A stretch of 64,000 nt of DNA from Pedobacter sp. N36a (GTDB lineage: Bacteria > Bacteroidota > Bacteroidia > Sphingobacteriales > Sphingobacteriaceae), in NCBI RefSeq assembly GCF_014472395.1, contig NZ_JACSZW010000005.1, positions 186,001 to 250,000 of the forward strand, given 5' to 3'. The notes under the pieces were generated by a model that had not been told where the DNA came from, searched no databases, and saw only the letters and a list, made by a program, of their open reading frames with translations. Made by a program: the position numbers and the translations under genes. Positions 52,477 to 61,539 of this stretch are shown here, one piece after another. Position 1 is the first letter of the stretch. Each line of letters begins with the position of its first letter.

Positions 52477-53253
52477 ATGTCAAATATCTCCCCTAACCTA
52501 AAGTATCTAAGAAAGAAAAAAGGCCTCACACAGCAACAATTCGCTGATGCTATGGGGATTAAGAGATCTCTTATTGGTGCCTACGAAGAAGACCGCGCAG
52601 AACCAAAATACGATTTGCTAAAAAAAATAGCAGAATTCTTTGACCTCACAATTGATGAGTTTATCAATGAAAGTATCAGCGATAGCTGGAAACCTAAGCT
52701 AAAAAGCCAGGGTTCAAACCTAAGAATACTCAGTATTTCGGTAGATAAAGACGACAAAGAGAACATCGAAATGGTCCCGGTAAAAGCAAGTGCGGGCTAC
52801 CTGAACGGATTCTCTGACCCAGAATACATCAAAGACTTACCGAAGTTTCAACTGCCCCTGCCCTTCTTAAAACAAGGTACATTCAGGGCTTTCGAAATTT
52901 TGGGAGATTCCATGCTGCCTATCCAATCCGGCAGTATCATCCTTGCCGAATACCTGGACAATTGGAATGATGTTAAAATAGGAGAAACTTATATTGTCAT
53001 CAGTAAAAATGAAGGCGTAGTTTATAAAAGAGCGGGTAACAAATTCAAAGAGAACAAAGAATTGAAGCTCGTTTCCGACAATAAGCTATACGATCCTTAT
53101 ACCATTTCGTCAGATGACATTCTGGAAATATGGAAAGCAAAAGCCTTTATCTCTTCTACCCTTCCAGATCCAACACCAGAACCAAGTATTGAAACCTTGA
53201 GCAGCATGATGGCACAAATGCAGAAATCAATCTCTCAGCTCAATAAAAACTAA
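52477..53253 (+). CDS. XRE-HTH/S24 peptidase-type repressor (CI/LexA-like)
   Basis: This 258-residue protein has an XRE helix-turn-helix at about residues 6-60 (LKYLRKKKGLTQQQFADAMG, IKRSLIGAYEEDRAEP) and an S24 domain at about 135-235 with the Ser145 nucleophile in GDSMLP and Lys184 in VVYKRA. Such proteins bind palindromic operators and may self-cleave under DNA damage, although many Bacteroidota members lack a known cleavage signal. Its own promoter region holds four matching palindromes, so autoregulation is likely. A terminator follows. Confidence 0.92.
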   Translation: MSNISPNLKYLRKKKGLTQQQFADAMGIKRSLIGAYEEDRAEPKYDLLKKIAEFFDLTIDEFINESISDSWKPKLKSQGSNLRILSISVDKDDKENIEMVPVKASAGYLNGFSDPEYIKDLPKFQLPLPFLKQGTFRAFEILGDSMLPIQSGSIILAEYLDNWNDVKIGETYIVISKNEGVVYKRAGNKFKENKELKLVSDNKLYDPYTISSDDILEIWKAKAFISSTLPDPTPEPSIETLSSMMAQMQKSISQLNKN

Positions 53254-53295
53254 AAAAGCGTTAAAAAGAACAAAACCTAGGCATAAATTAAAAAT

Positions 53296-53330
53296 AAAGA
53301 AAGCAGGTTCCTCCTGCTTTCTTTATTTTT
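53296..53330 (+). terminator. Rho-independent terminator after the S24 repressor gene
   Basis: AAAGAAAGCAGG and CCTGCTTTCTTT form a perfect 12-bp stem around TTCCT, followed by ATTTTT. It ends just before the bioF start region (GGAG at 53331). Confidence 0.88.
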
Positions 53331-53336
53331 GGAGCA

Positions 53337-54461
53337 ATGAATAAGACCTGGCAGTTTATACTACACAAGTTACAGGATAGAAAGGAAAAAGGATCATTGA
53401 GAAAATTATCCAGCAATCCCCATCCCATCGACTTTTGCTCAAACGATTATCTGGGCTTTTCCAGATCAGCAGAACTGCAGCAAAATATCGCCGATACCCT
53501 CAGCCAAATCCCTCATTCGGCTATTGGCTCTGGTGGCTCGAGATTACTCAGCGGTAACCACGCCTATACAGAGGAAACCGAAGCTTTTATCTCAAATTTT
53601 CACCAGGCGGAAAGTGGATTGATCTTTAACTCCGGCTATGATGCCAATGTTGGTTTGATTTCCAGCCTGGCACAGCGGGGAGATACCATCATAGCTGATG
53701 AACTGATCCATGCCAGTCTGATTGATGGTGCGCGGCTCAGTCACGCCAACAGATACACCTTTAAGCACAATAATATAGAAGCCCTGGAGGCCAAACTAAA
53801 ACTAGCCACCGGAAACATTTATGTCCTGGTAGAAAGCGTCTATTCGATGGACGGCGACCTTGCCCCGCTACAAGAAATCAATGCTTGCTGTAAGAAATAT
53901 GATGCCAATCTGATCGTAGATGAAGCGCATGCCCTAGGTATATTCGGAATTTACGGAAAGGGACGAGTGCAGGAACTCGGCTTGGAAAAAGAAGTATTTG
54001 CACGTGTGGTGACCTTTGGAAAAGCACTCGGCTGTCACGGGGCAATTGTTTTAGGAAATGCCCCATTAAGGGAATACCTGCTCAATTATGCCAGGTCCTT
54101 TATTTATACGACCGCTGCGCCACTCCACAGCATCGCGAGCATCAACTGCGCCTATCAGCTGCTGGCTTCAGCAGACCATACGCCATGGATCCAGCAAACC
54201 ATCCAGCAATACAGCGATGCCCTGAAATCAGCAGGCTATCGGGGACTGACCAGCCAAAGCACCATTCAAACCATTCGCTACCAGAGCAACACTTCCGCTA
54301 AAAACGCAGCAGCAAGCTTGCAGCAGAAAGGATTTGACATCCGTGCAATTGTAAGCCCCACCGTTCCTATTGGAACAGAAAGGTTAAGGATTTGTCTGCA
54401 TACCTACAATACAGAAGAAGAAATTAACGCCTTGATCCAATCATTGGTTTTATTAAAATAA
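53337..54461 (+). CDS. bioF: 8-amino-7-oxononanoate synthase
   Basis: This 374-residue PLP enzyme of the alpha-oxoamine synthase family has FCSNDYLGFS, the block GSGGSRLLSGNHAYTEETE, DEAHALGIFG and the PLP Lys229 in VVTFGKALGCHGA. It condenses pimeloyl thioester with alanine in biotin synthesis. It is followed by bioD after 1 bp, which confirms the biotin role over other family members. It starts right after the S24 terminator. Confidence 0.95.
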   Translation: MNKTWQFILHKLQDRKEKGSLRKLSSNPHPIDFCSNDYLGFSRSAELQQNIADTLSQIPHSAIGSGGSRLLSGNHAYTEETEAFISNFHQAESGLIFNSGYDANVGLISSLAQRGDTIIADELIHASLIDGARLSHANRYTFKHNNIEALEAKLKLATGNIYVLVESVYSMDGDLAPLQEINACCKKYDANLIVDEAHALGIFGIYGKGRVQELGLEKEVFARVVTFGKALGCHGAIVLGNAPLREYLLNYARSFIYTTAAPLHSIASINCAYQLLASADHTPWIQQTIQQYSDALKSAGYRGLTSQSTIQTIRYQSNTSAKNAAASLQQKGFDIRAIVSPTVPIGTERLRICLHTYNTEEEINALIQSLVLLK

Positions 54462-54462
54462 T

Positions 54463-55080
54463 ATGAACAATACGTATTTCATTACAGGAATCGGTACCGG
54501 CATCGGAAAAACGATCGTTAGCGCCATCCTGACCCAAAAACTTGCATCAGATTACTGGAAACCCATACAATCCGGAGATTTAGAGCAAAGTGACAGCTTA
54601 TCTATCAAAGATCTGATCAGCAATACAAAAACAGTGATCCATCCTGAGCAATATAGGTTAAGTCAGCCCCTATCACCGCATTTATCTGCCAGATTGGACG
54701 GCATTGAAATCAAAACTCAAGACCTGAAACTGCCTGCAACCAAAAACCAGCTCATCATTGAAGGTGCTGGCGGACTAATGGTACCGATTAATGAGAAAGA
54801 ATTGATATTAGACCTCATCCCAGTGTTAAATGCAAAGCTGATCATTGTTTCCCAGAATTACCTGGGCAGCATCAACCATACCCTACTCAGCCTGGAGGTG
54901 TTGAAATCAAGAAATATTCAGGTGCAGGGCATCATCTTCAATGGCGAAGCCAATAAAGAATCTGAAAGCTATATCGCCAACTATACTGGCATTCCAATAC
55001 TCGGGAATATCCCAAAATTAGCTCGTCTGGACAAGAAGTCCATTGCGGAAGCCGGGAAATTCATCCAGCTTTCAAAATAG
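54463..55080 (+). CDS. bioD: Dethiobiotin synthetase
   Basis: This 205-residue enzyme has the P-loop GIGTGIGKT at residues 9-17, the block WKPIQSGDLEQSDS and EGAGGLMVPINE. It closes the ureido ring of dethiobiotin from DAPA, CO2 and ATP. It is translationally coupled to bioF (1-bp gap). The other biotin genes (bioA, bioB, bioC) are not in the window. Confidence 0.95.
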   Translation: MNNTYFITGIGTGIGKTIVSAILTQKLASDYWKPIQSGDLEQSDSLSIKDLISNTKTVIHPEQYRLSQPLSPHLSARLDGIEIKTQDLKLPATKNQLIIEGAGGLMVPINEKELILDLIPVLNAKLIIVSQNYLGSINHTLLSLEVLKSRNIQVQGIIFNGEANKESESYIANYTGIPILGNIPKLARLDKKSIAEAGKFIQLSK

Positions 55081-55088
55081 AAGCCAAT

Positions 55089-55118
55089 AAAAAAGGGAGC
55101 TGGAAGCTCCCTTTTTTT
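55089..55118. terminator. Bidirectional terminator between bioD and rplT
   Basis: GGGAGCT and AGCTCCC form a stem around GGA, with a run of A before and seven T after, so it can work in both directions for the convergent bioD and rplT units. Confidence 0.92.
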
Positions 55119-55140
55119 ATGATTAAAATGATCGTTAGAT

Positions 55141-55485
55141 CTATTTTACTGCATCAATAACTGCTTTGAAAGCTGCTGGATGGTTCATTGCTAAATCAGC
55201 TAAAACTTTACGGTTTAAACCGATGTTTGCAGTCGCTAATTTACCGATCAATTGAGAGTAAGAAATACCATGTTGACGAGCTCCAGCGTTGATACGTTGA
55301 ATCCATAATCCACGGAATTCTCTTTTCTTAACTTTACGGTCACGGTATGCATATTGCAAACCTTTTTCTACCGTGTTTTTAGCGATTGTGAAAACCTTAC
55401 TTCTTGATCCCCAATAGCCTTTGGCCATATTTAGGACTTTTTTCCTTCTTCTTCTCGAAGCTACTGCGTTTACCGAACGTGGCAT
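55141..55485 (-). CDS. rplT: 50S ribosomal protein L20
   Basis: The 114-residue basic protein begins [20 protein letters not shown] and contains [19 protein letters not shown], both standard for L20. It binds 23S rRNA early in assembly. It is the last gene of the conserved thrS-infC-rpmI-rplT cluster. Confidence 0.97.
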   Translation of the reverse strand: MPRSVNAVASRRRRKKVLNMAKGYWGSRSKVFTIAKNTVEKGLQYAYRDRKVKKREFRGLWIQRINAGARQHGISYSQLIGKLATANIGLNRKVLADLAMNHPAAFKAVIDAVK

Positions 55486-55559
55486 AGTGTGTTGTTTTTT
55501 GATAAACGGTGTTGCGTATTACAGCAAACTTACTACCGGGTACCTGGTTAAAAATTTAA

Positions 55560-55760
55560 TTATTTACCGATAGCAAGCATACGCTTAACGTTGCCCATAT
55601 CAGCTGCGGACACCATTGAAGTGTGACCCAAATTACGCTTACGTTTAGTCGACATCTTAGTTAAGATGTGGCTTTTGTAGGCATTCTTCCTTGCAATTTT
55701 ACCTGTTCCAGTAAGCTTAAAACGCTTTTTAGCACTGGAATTGGTTTTCATTTTTGGCAT
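55560..55760 (-). CDS. rpmI: 50S ribosomal protein L35
   Basis: The 66-residue basic protein starts [20 protein letters not shown], typical of L35. Length is normal. It lies between infC and rplT, as in most bacteria. Confidence 0.97.
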   Translation of the reverse strand: MPKMKTNSSAKKRFKLTGTGKIARKNAYKSHILTKMSTKRKRNLGHTSMVSAADMGNVKRMLAIGK

Positions 55761-55788
55761 AACCTGTGTTTATTAATATGTAATTTAT

Positions 55789-56358
55789 TTATTTCTTAGC
55801 AACTTTTGGAGCTAACGTTAAAAACATACGCTTGCCCTCTAACTTAGGTAATAACTCCACTTTACCGATATCTTCAAGCGCCTGTGCAAACTTAAGCAAC
55901 AAGATCTCTCCCTGCTCTTTGTAAACAATCGCTCTACCTTTAAAGTGTACATAAGCCCTAACTTTTTCTCCGTTTTCAAGGAAACTAATTGCGTGTTTCA
56001 ACTTAAATTGAAAATCGTGATCATTTGTGTTAGGACCAAAACGGATCTCCTTAATGACAGTCTGTTTTGCGTTTGCTTTAATCTCCTTCTGTTTTTTCTT
56101 CTGCTCGTAAACAAACTTACTGTAATCAATGATCCGACATACCGGAGGCACTGCATTTGGAGAAATCTCAACAAGATCCAATTCCAATTCGTCGGCAAGG
56201 GCTAAAGCTTTTGCCAAAGGATAGATCCCCGGTTCAACATTATCTCCAGCTAATCTAACCTCCTGAGCTCTGATAAACTGATTAATATTATGTTCTGCTT
56301 CTTTTTTCTTAAAAGGAGGACGTGGTCCCCTGTTAAATCCTGGTCTGCCTAATGCCAA
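55789..56358 (-). CDS. infC: Translation initiation factor IF-3, apparent TTG start
   Basis: The 189-residue protein has the IF-3 N-terminal domain ([20 protein letters not shown]) and C-terminal domain ([30 protein letters not shown]). The only reasonable start in frame is TTG at 56358, since a TAG lies four codons upstream and no ATG occurs in frame near the N-terminus. Rare start codons are a known feature of infC, where IF-3 represses its own translation. It lies 13 bp after thrS. Confidence 0.95.
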   Translation of the reverse strand: MALGRPGFNRGPRPPFKKKEAEHNINQFIRAQEVRLAGDNVEPGIYPLAKALALADELELDLVEISPNAVPPVCRIIDYSKFVYEQKKKQKEIKANAKQTVIKEIRFGPNTNDHDFQFKLKHAISFLENGEKVRAYVHFKGRAIVYKEQGEILLLKFAQALEDIGKVELLPKLEGKRMFLTLAPKVAKK

Positions 56359-56371
56359 ATTTATATACTAT

Positions 56372-58297
56372 TTAAATTGTTATTTCTTTAATTAATAATT
56401 CACTAAACTCTTGCTGAGTCATTTCACCTAAATCTCCTGTGCCGTGTTTCCTTACTGAAACCTTTCCTTCCGCCATTTCCTTCTCTCCAATGATCAGCAT
56501 ATAAGGGATTTTTTTAACCTCAGCGTCTCTGATTTTTCTTCCAATTTTCTCGTCCCGGAAGTCAATCAAACCGCGAATATCGGAATTATTTAGCTCATCT
56601 GAAACTTTTTTTGCATAATCTTCATACTTTTCTGAGATCGGAAGGATAATAAATTGCTCCGGAGAAAGCCATAATGGGAAATTACCAGCGCAGTGTTCGA
56701 TCAATACCGCGATAAAACGCTCTAAAGAACCGAATGGAGCCCTATGGATCATCACCGGACGGTGCTTTAAGTTATCACTACCTGTGTATTCCAATTCAAA
56801 ACGCTCAGGTAAGTTATAATCTACCTGGATCGTTCCCAACTGCCATTTTCTGCCCAGTGCATCTTTTACCATAAAGTCTAACTTCGGACCATAGAAAGCA
56901 GCCTCGCCGTATTCTACTACAGTAGGTAATTCTTTTTCCGCAGCAGCCTCGATGATCGCCGATTCAGCCAAAGCCCAATTTTCATCAGAACCAATGTACT
57001 TCGTTCTGTTCTCAGGATCTCTCAAAGAAATTTGTGCCACATAATCGTTAAACCCAAGAGATTTAAACACATACAATACCAGGTCAATTACTTTTTTGAA
57101 TTCTTCTTTTACCTGATCCGGGCGACAAAACAAATGCGCATCATCCTGAGTAAAGCCACGAACCCTGGTTAAGCCATGAAGCTCTCCACTTTGTTCGTAA
57201 CGATATACCGTTCCAAACTCTGCAAAACGCAAAGGAAGGTCCTTGTAAGAACGAGGTTTTACTTTATAAATCTCACAATGGTGAGGGCAGTTCATCGGTT
57301 TAAGGAAAAACTCCTCCCCTTCTTGTGGGGTTTTAATCGGTTGAAAAGCATCTTTACCATACTTCTCGTAATGACCAGAAGTAATGTATAAATTCTTATG
57401 GCCAATATGAGGTGTAACTACCTGCTCATATCCTGATTTTGCCTGTGCTTTTGTTAAAAACTGAACCAGACGCTCACGCAAAGCAGCACCTTTTGGCAGC
57501 CACAATGGTAATCCCATACCTACTTTCTCAGAGAAAGCAAACAATTCCAATTCCTTACCCAGCTTACGGTGATCTCTTTTCTTCGCCTCTTCAATCATGT
57601 GAAGATACTCAGTCAGCTCAGACGCTTTAGGGAAAGTTACCCCATAAATACGGGTTAACTGTTTTTTAGTTTCATCACCGCGCCAGTAAGCACCTGCAAC
57701 ATTCATCAATTTTACCGCTTTAACAAAACCGGTATTTGGAATGTGCGGCCCACGACAAAGGTCCGTAAACTCACCTTGGTTATAGAATGTGATCTTTCCA
57801 TCTTCCAGTCCTTCTAACAGGTCTAGCTTGTACTCATCACCTTTTTCTGTAAAATATTTAATCGCATCCGCTTTAGAAACGCGCTCCCTTACAAAAACTT
57901 GTTTTTGCTTAGCCAGCTCAATCATCTTCGCCTCAATCGCTTTGAAATCATCCGAAGAAAATTCCCTGTCGCCGAAATCTACATCATAGTAGAATCCAGT
58001 TTCAATAGCAGGACCAATACCGAATTTTGTACCCGGATATAAAGCCTCTAAGGCTTCCGCCATAAGGTGGGCAGAAGAATGCCAGAATGTAGCCTTACCA
58101 GCCGCATCATTCCAGGTCAGCAACTTTACCGTTGAATCGCTTTCAATTGCTCTGGAAGAATCCCAAATTTCACCGTTTACTTCCGCAGCTAATACGTTGC
58201 GCGCTAATCCCTCTGAAATAGAGAGTGCAATTTGATGGGCTGTTATACCCTTTTCATACTGACGGCTAGAACCATCAGGCAGTGTAATGTTAATCAT
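56372..58297 (-). CDS. thrS: Threonyl-tRNA synthetase
   Basis: The 641-residue enzyme has the N-terminal TGS domain (about 1-60), the editing domain (about 65-225, with [11 protein letters not shown]), the class II catalytic core (about 265-530; [28 protein letters not shown]) and an anticodon-binding domain. The length is close to the E. coli enzyme. It is the first gene of the thrS-infC-rpmI-rplT operon. Confidence 0.97.
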   Translation of the reverse strand: MINITLPDGSSRQYEKGITAHQIALSISEGLARNVLAAEVNGEIWDSSRAIESDSTVKLLTWNDAAGKATFWHSSAHLMAEALEALYPGTKFGIGPAIETGFYYDVDFGDREFSSDDFKAIEAKMIELAKQKQVFVRERVSKADAIKYFTEKGDEYKLDLLEGLEDGKITFYNQGEFTDLCRGPHIPNTGFVKAVKLMNVAGAYWRGDETKKQLTRIYGVTFPKASELTEYLHMIEEAKKRDHRKLGKELELFAFSEKVGMGLPLWLPKGAALRERLVQFLTKAQAKSGYEQVVTPHIGHKNLYITSGHYEKYGKDAFQPIKTPQEGEEFFLKPMNCPHHCEIYKVKPRSYKDLPLRFAEFGTVYRYEQSGELHGLTRVRGFTQDDAHLFCRPDQVKEEFKKVIDLVLYVFKSLGFNDYVAQISLRDPENRTKYIGSDENWALAESAIIEAAAEKELPTVVEYGEAAFYGPKLDFMVKDALGRKWQLGTIQVDYNLPERFELEYTGSDNLKHRPVMIHRAPFGSLERFIAVLIEHCAGNFPLWLSPEQFIILPISEKYEDYAKKVSDELNNSDIRGLIDFRDEKIGRKIRDAEVKKIPYMLIIGEKEMAEGKVSVRKHGTGDLGEMTQQEFSELLIKEITI

Positions 58298-58411
58298 CTA
58301 CAACTATGATTTAAGTTAATTAATTGATTTTAAACAATTTAGACAACTCTTATTCTACGTGTAATAAAATATTACCTAAATCATGACCGTTTTTTTCAAC
58401 TGCCACTGGCA

Positions 58412-58419
58412 CAAATATA
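58412..58419 (-). promoter_or_regulatory. Candidate -7 box upstream of thrS
   Basis: On the minus strand TATATTTG matches TAnnTTTG exactly, about 115 bp before the thrS start. No good TTTG is present at the -33 position, so confidence is modest. The leader includes a GTAATA/TATTAC hairpin near 58362-58376. Confidence 0.4.
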
Positions 58420-58503
58420 ACAATTCAAGTCCGAAAATCCAGCCTTGTTCAAGCAATCATTTTTATAAATTACGATAGGAGTCATCAGGCAGTCAGGATG
58501 TAC

Positions 58504-58638
58504 TCGGGAAGAGACCTGCATTTCTGTAGCTGCAGGAGGGGGTTCGGTTAGGGTTCGGATAGCAAAGACTAAGGCAACCCTACGCGAACCCTAACCGAAC
58601 CCTCTCCGAACCCTATTATAAGGCCGATCTCTTCCCGA
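58504..58638. repeat. Large nested palindromic repeat element
   Basis: Outer arms TCGGGAAGAGA (58504-58514) and TCTCTTCCCGA (58628-58638) enclose a small hairpin CCTGCA/TGCAGG (58515-58536) and a perfect 18-bp inverted repeat GGGTTCGGTTAGGGTTCG (58540-58557) with its complement (58585-58602). GGGTTCGG or its complement recurs five times. The element lies in the non-coding gap between the LutA-like gene and thrS. It resembles REP/BIME-type or MITE-like elements. No ORF is inside. Confidence 0.8.
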
Positions 58639-58688
58639 ACACTACCCGACCACTTTCTCGTCTTTTTATCCTTCTCTGATACTGAAAA

Positions 58689-59426
58689 TTAATATTCTGT
58701 ACTTTCTAACCAGCCATTCGCCAAAACATCCGCCAAATGCATCGTTTTCAATGGAATGCTATTTTTATCGATATATCCCTGCAAGTGCATCAGACAGGAT
58801 AAATCGGTGGAGATCACATATTCAGCGCCCATTTCCAGGGCATTATTTACTTTTTGCTCCGCCATAGCCGAAGAAATCGCATCAAACTTCACAGAAAACG
58901 TACCGCCAAATCCGCAGCACATATCTGTATCCTTCATTTCTACCATCTCTAATCCATGGACTTTAGACAATAGCTGACGTGGCTCTTCTTTAATCTTACA
59001 CTCTCTCAATCCACTGCAGGAATCATGGTAAACCGCTTTTCCATCCAGTTCCGCGCCAAAATAATCTCTTTTTAACACGTTCACCAGGAAATCAGAAAGC
59101 TCATACACATGCTGCTGAATGCTGCGGCATTTATTATGGAGATTGGTATTGGTAAACAGGTCGCTATAGCCACTCTTCACCATGCCAACGCAGGATGCAG
59201 AAGGTGCCACAATATAATCTGTACCGGAAAAATCACTTAAAAACTTCGTCCCTGTTTCTTTAGCCTGCTCCCAATATCCGGAGTTATAGGCCGGCTGACC
59301 GCAGCAAGTTTGCGCGGAATTATAAAACACCTCACAACCCGCTTTCTCCAATAGCTTTATCGTATTAAATGCAGTCTCAGGATATAACTGATCAACAAAA
59401 CAAGGAACAAACAATTCTATCTTCAT
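58689..59426 (-). CDS. LutA/YkgE-like Fe-S oxidoreductase subunit
   Basis: This 245-residue protein carries two CCG-type cysteine-rich motifs, TCCGQPAYN (with Cys41-Cys42) and DMCCGFGGTFS, plus the LutA start FVPCFVDQLYP and the block CSGLRECKI. It matches the small subunit of L-lactate or glycolate oxidases. The LutB/LutC partners are not in the window, so the complex cannot be confirmed here. It lies 32 bp after the UMF1 transporter gene. Confidence 0.88.
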   Translation of the reverse strand: MKIELFVPCFVDQLYPETAFNTIKLLEKAGCEVFYNSAQTCCGQPAYNSGYWEQAKETGTKFLSDFSGTDYIVAPSASCVGMVKSGYSDLFTNTNLHNKCRSIQQHVYELSDFLVNVLKRDYFGAELDGKAVYHDSCSGLRECKIKEEPRQLLSKVHGLEMVEMKDTDMCCGFGGTFSVKFDAISSAMAEQKVNNALEMGAEYVISTDLSCLMHLQGYIDKNSIPLKTMHLADVLANGWLESTEY

Positions 59427-59458
59427 GGGTATCTAATTCTTATTAAAATCTATCATGG

Positions 59459-60763
59459 TTAACCTTTAACCAATTTTGGTTCTGCCTTTTTTAACAGCAG
59501 CAAAAATATCAAACCTATTACAAAAAAGGAGACCAATGCCAGCACAGAATTTCTGATGCTGCCAGTTTGTTCCTCAATATAAGCAAAACTAAAAAGACCA
59601 ATCACAACCGCCAGTTTTTCTGTTACATCATAGAAACTGAAAAAGGAAGCGGTATCTGGTGTATTTTCAGGTAAGAACTTAGCGTACGTAGACCTCGATA
59701 ATGACTGAATCCCACCCATAATCAGGCCAACTACTGCTGCTAAGCCATAAAATTCAAATTCATTAGTCGTGTAATAAGCAGCAACGCAAGCCCCTACCCA
59801 TACGATAACAACCAGAATCAGCACATTGATATTGCCAATCTTTTTGGCAAACCTCGACATCCACATGGCACCCCAGATGGCCACTAGCTGTATGATTAAA
59901 ATTACAGCAATTAATTTAGAAGTTCCCAAATGCAAGGTTTTCTCTCCAAAACCGGCCGCCGCCAGCATCACCGTCTGCACACCCATCGAGTAAAAGAAAA
60001 AAGCAATCAAATAGTGTTTTAAAAAATTCATCTGCTTTAATTGCTGCCAGACTTTGCGCAGTTCTCCAAAGCCATTATGCACCAGGCTCTTATTTAAAGC
60101 CGTATAATTCGGACTTCCAGCCGGCAGTTTACGAAAAGGTATCTGTGCAAAAGCGACCCACCAAATCCCTACCAGTAAAAAGGACAGCCTTGCCGGTAAA
60201 GAACCATCAGTAATGCCAAAAAGTTCTGGTTTTAGTACAAATACAAAACAAATGACCTGCAGAATCACACTCCCTACATAACCATAGGCAAAACCTTGGG
60301 CACTCACCCGATCCTGCTGATCCTTAGTCGCAATTTCCGGAAGGTAGGAATTGTTAAACAGCACCCCGCCAACATAGCCCATGGCCGCAATAGCAAAAAG
60401 GATAATGCCCAATTCCAGGCTTTCCAGTTTAAAGAAAAACAAACCCATACAGGCAAAACCGCCGATATAGGTAAAGATCTTCATGAATATTTTCTTGTTT
60501 CCTCGATAATCCGCAGTAGCGGAAAGCAAGGGCATTAAAATCACCATCACTAAATAGGCAACTGAAAGTGCATAATTAGATAAAGCTGTATTCGTAAAAG
60601 TATATCCGAAAAACTTTACCTGATCGCCATGCTCGGCAGTAGTGGTGATGATCGTATAATAAGCAGGAAAAATTGTTGAAGTAATGACTAAATTATAAGC
60701 AGAATTTGCCCAATCAAAAAAAGCCCATGACCGGATGACTTTTTTGTCGTTTTTTTGTTCCAT
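59459..60763 (-). CDS. UMF1 family MFS transporter
   Basis: This 434-residue protein has about 12 membrane helices and the UMF1/Atg22-like start SWAFFDWANSAYNLVI, with FNNSYLPEIA and GLIMGGIQSLSRSTYAKF. The family exports or imports small molecules; the substrate is unknown. It is next to the LutA-like gene in the same direction. Confidence 0.88.
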   Translation of the reverse strand: MEQKNDKKVIRSWAFFDWANSAYNLVITSTIFPAYYTIITTTAEHGDQVKFFGYTFTNTALSNYALSVAYLVMVILMPLLSATADYRGNKKIFMKIFTYIGGFACMGLFFFKLESLELGIILFAIAAMGYVGGVLFNNSYLPEIATKDQQDRVSAQGFAYGYVGSVILQVICFVFVLKPELFGITDGSLPARLSFLLVGIWWVAFAQIPFRKLPAGSPNYTALNKSLVHNGFGELRKVWQQLKQMNFLKHYLIAFFFYSMGVQTVMLAAAGFGEKTLHLGTSKLIAVILIIQLVAIWGAMWMSRFAKKIGNINVLILVVIVWVGACVAAYYTTNEFEFYGLAAVVGLIMGGIQSLSRSTYAKFLPENTPDTASFFSFYDVTEKLAVVIGLFSFAYIEEQTGSIRNSVLALVSFFVIGLIFLLLLKKAEPKLVKG

Positions 60764-60807
60764 GTATCAAATAAGGCCGCTAAAATAGCTAAAAAACAAC
60801 CATCAGG

Positions 60808-61518
60808 CTAATTAACTTTCTCCAGTTTCGCTGCTCCGGATTTTTTCTCGCTTACATTTTTTGGATTCCCTTTATAATAAATCTCACTTGCACCAGAAGT
60901 CTTTACTTTTAAGTCGTTCAGTACATTGATATTGGCTTTTCCGGTACCATCAATATTGATGTCATATACACCAGCTACAAAATCAAAAGCTTCCAGTTTT
61001 GAATTGCCGCTTGTTTTCAGCACATGAGTTCCCGTTTGTCCGGTCAAAGTTAGTTTTCCGATACCATCAATTTTCGAAGTCAGCTTACTCGCATTGAGGT
61101 TCAAATTCACATCAGAACTGCCTTGTAAATCAAGGTCCAGATCTTTCACATAGATAGGTCCCGTTCCAAACACACGCACCATACCATTGGTTTCCAAATC
61201 TTTGAGCTCACCAATTCCAGCGTAAATCACCACAGAGTCTGTTCCGCAGTACTTTCCGTTCTCTAATTTAAGTTCCAATTCACTCCCACTCACCCTTGAT
61301 CTGATCAATGGTACTATATTAGAATCCGCCTGGATCTTCACATTATACGTACTGTCCTGCGTCAAAACCAATTTAATCGTACCGCTCACCTTAATTTTAT
61401 CGTAACTTTTCAGTTCCACTACCTTAGTGATCTGGATTCCTGAATCTTCAATACATTTTGTAGTACATCCTGCTAAAAACACAGGAATAGCAAAAGCGAT
61501 AAGTTGTAATTTCTTCAT
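60808..61518 (-). CDS. GIN-domain (DUF2807) lipoprotein
   Basis: This 236-residue protein has a lipoprotein signal (VFLAGC, Cys18) followed by beta-helix-type repeats (VKIQADSNIVPLI, LDLQGSSDVNLNLNASKL, INIDGTGKANINVL). This is the head GIN domain fold found in many Bacteroidota surface proteins. Function is not established. It is 21 bp after recQ. Confidence 0.85.
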   Translation of the reverse strand: MKKLQLIAFAIPVFLAGCTTKCIEDSGIQITKVVELKSYDKIKVSGTIKLVLTQDSTYNVKIQADSNIVPLIRSRVSGSELELKLENGKYCGTDSVVIYAGIGELKDLETNGMVRVFGTGPIYVKDLDLDLQGSSDVNLNLNASKLTSKIDGIGKLTLTGQTGTHVLKTSGNSKLEAFDFVAGVYDINIDGTGKANINVLNDLKVKTSGASEIYYKGNPKNVSEKKSGAAKLEKVN

Positions 61519-61539
61519 AGGGGATAATTTTATTGCAAT

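Noticed and set aside
58540..58613. GGTTCG motifs that resemble tRNA T-loops
   Set aside because: The surrounding bases do not form a cloverleaf; they form a nested inverted repeat. No tRNA gene was found anywhere in the window.
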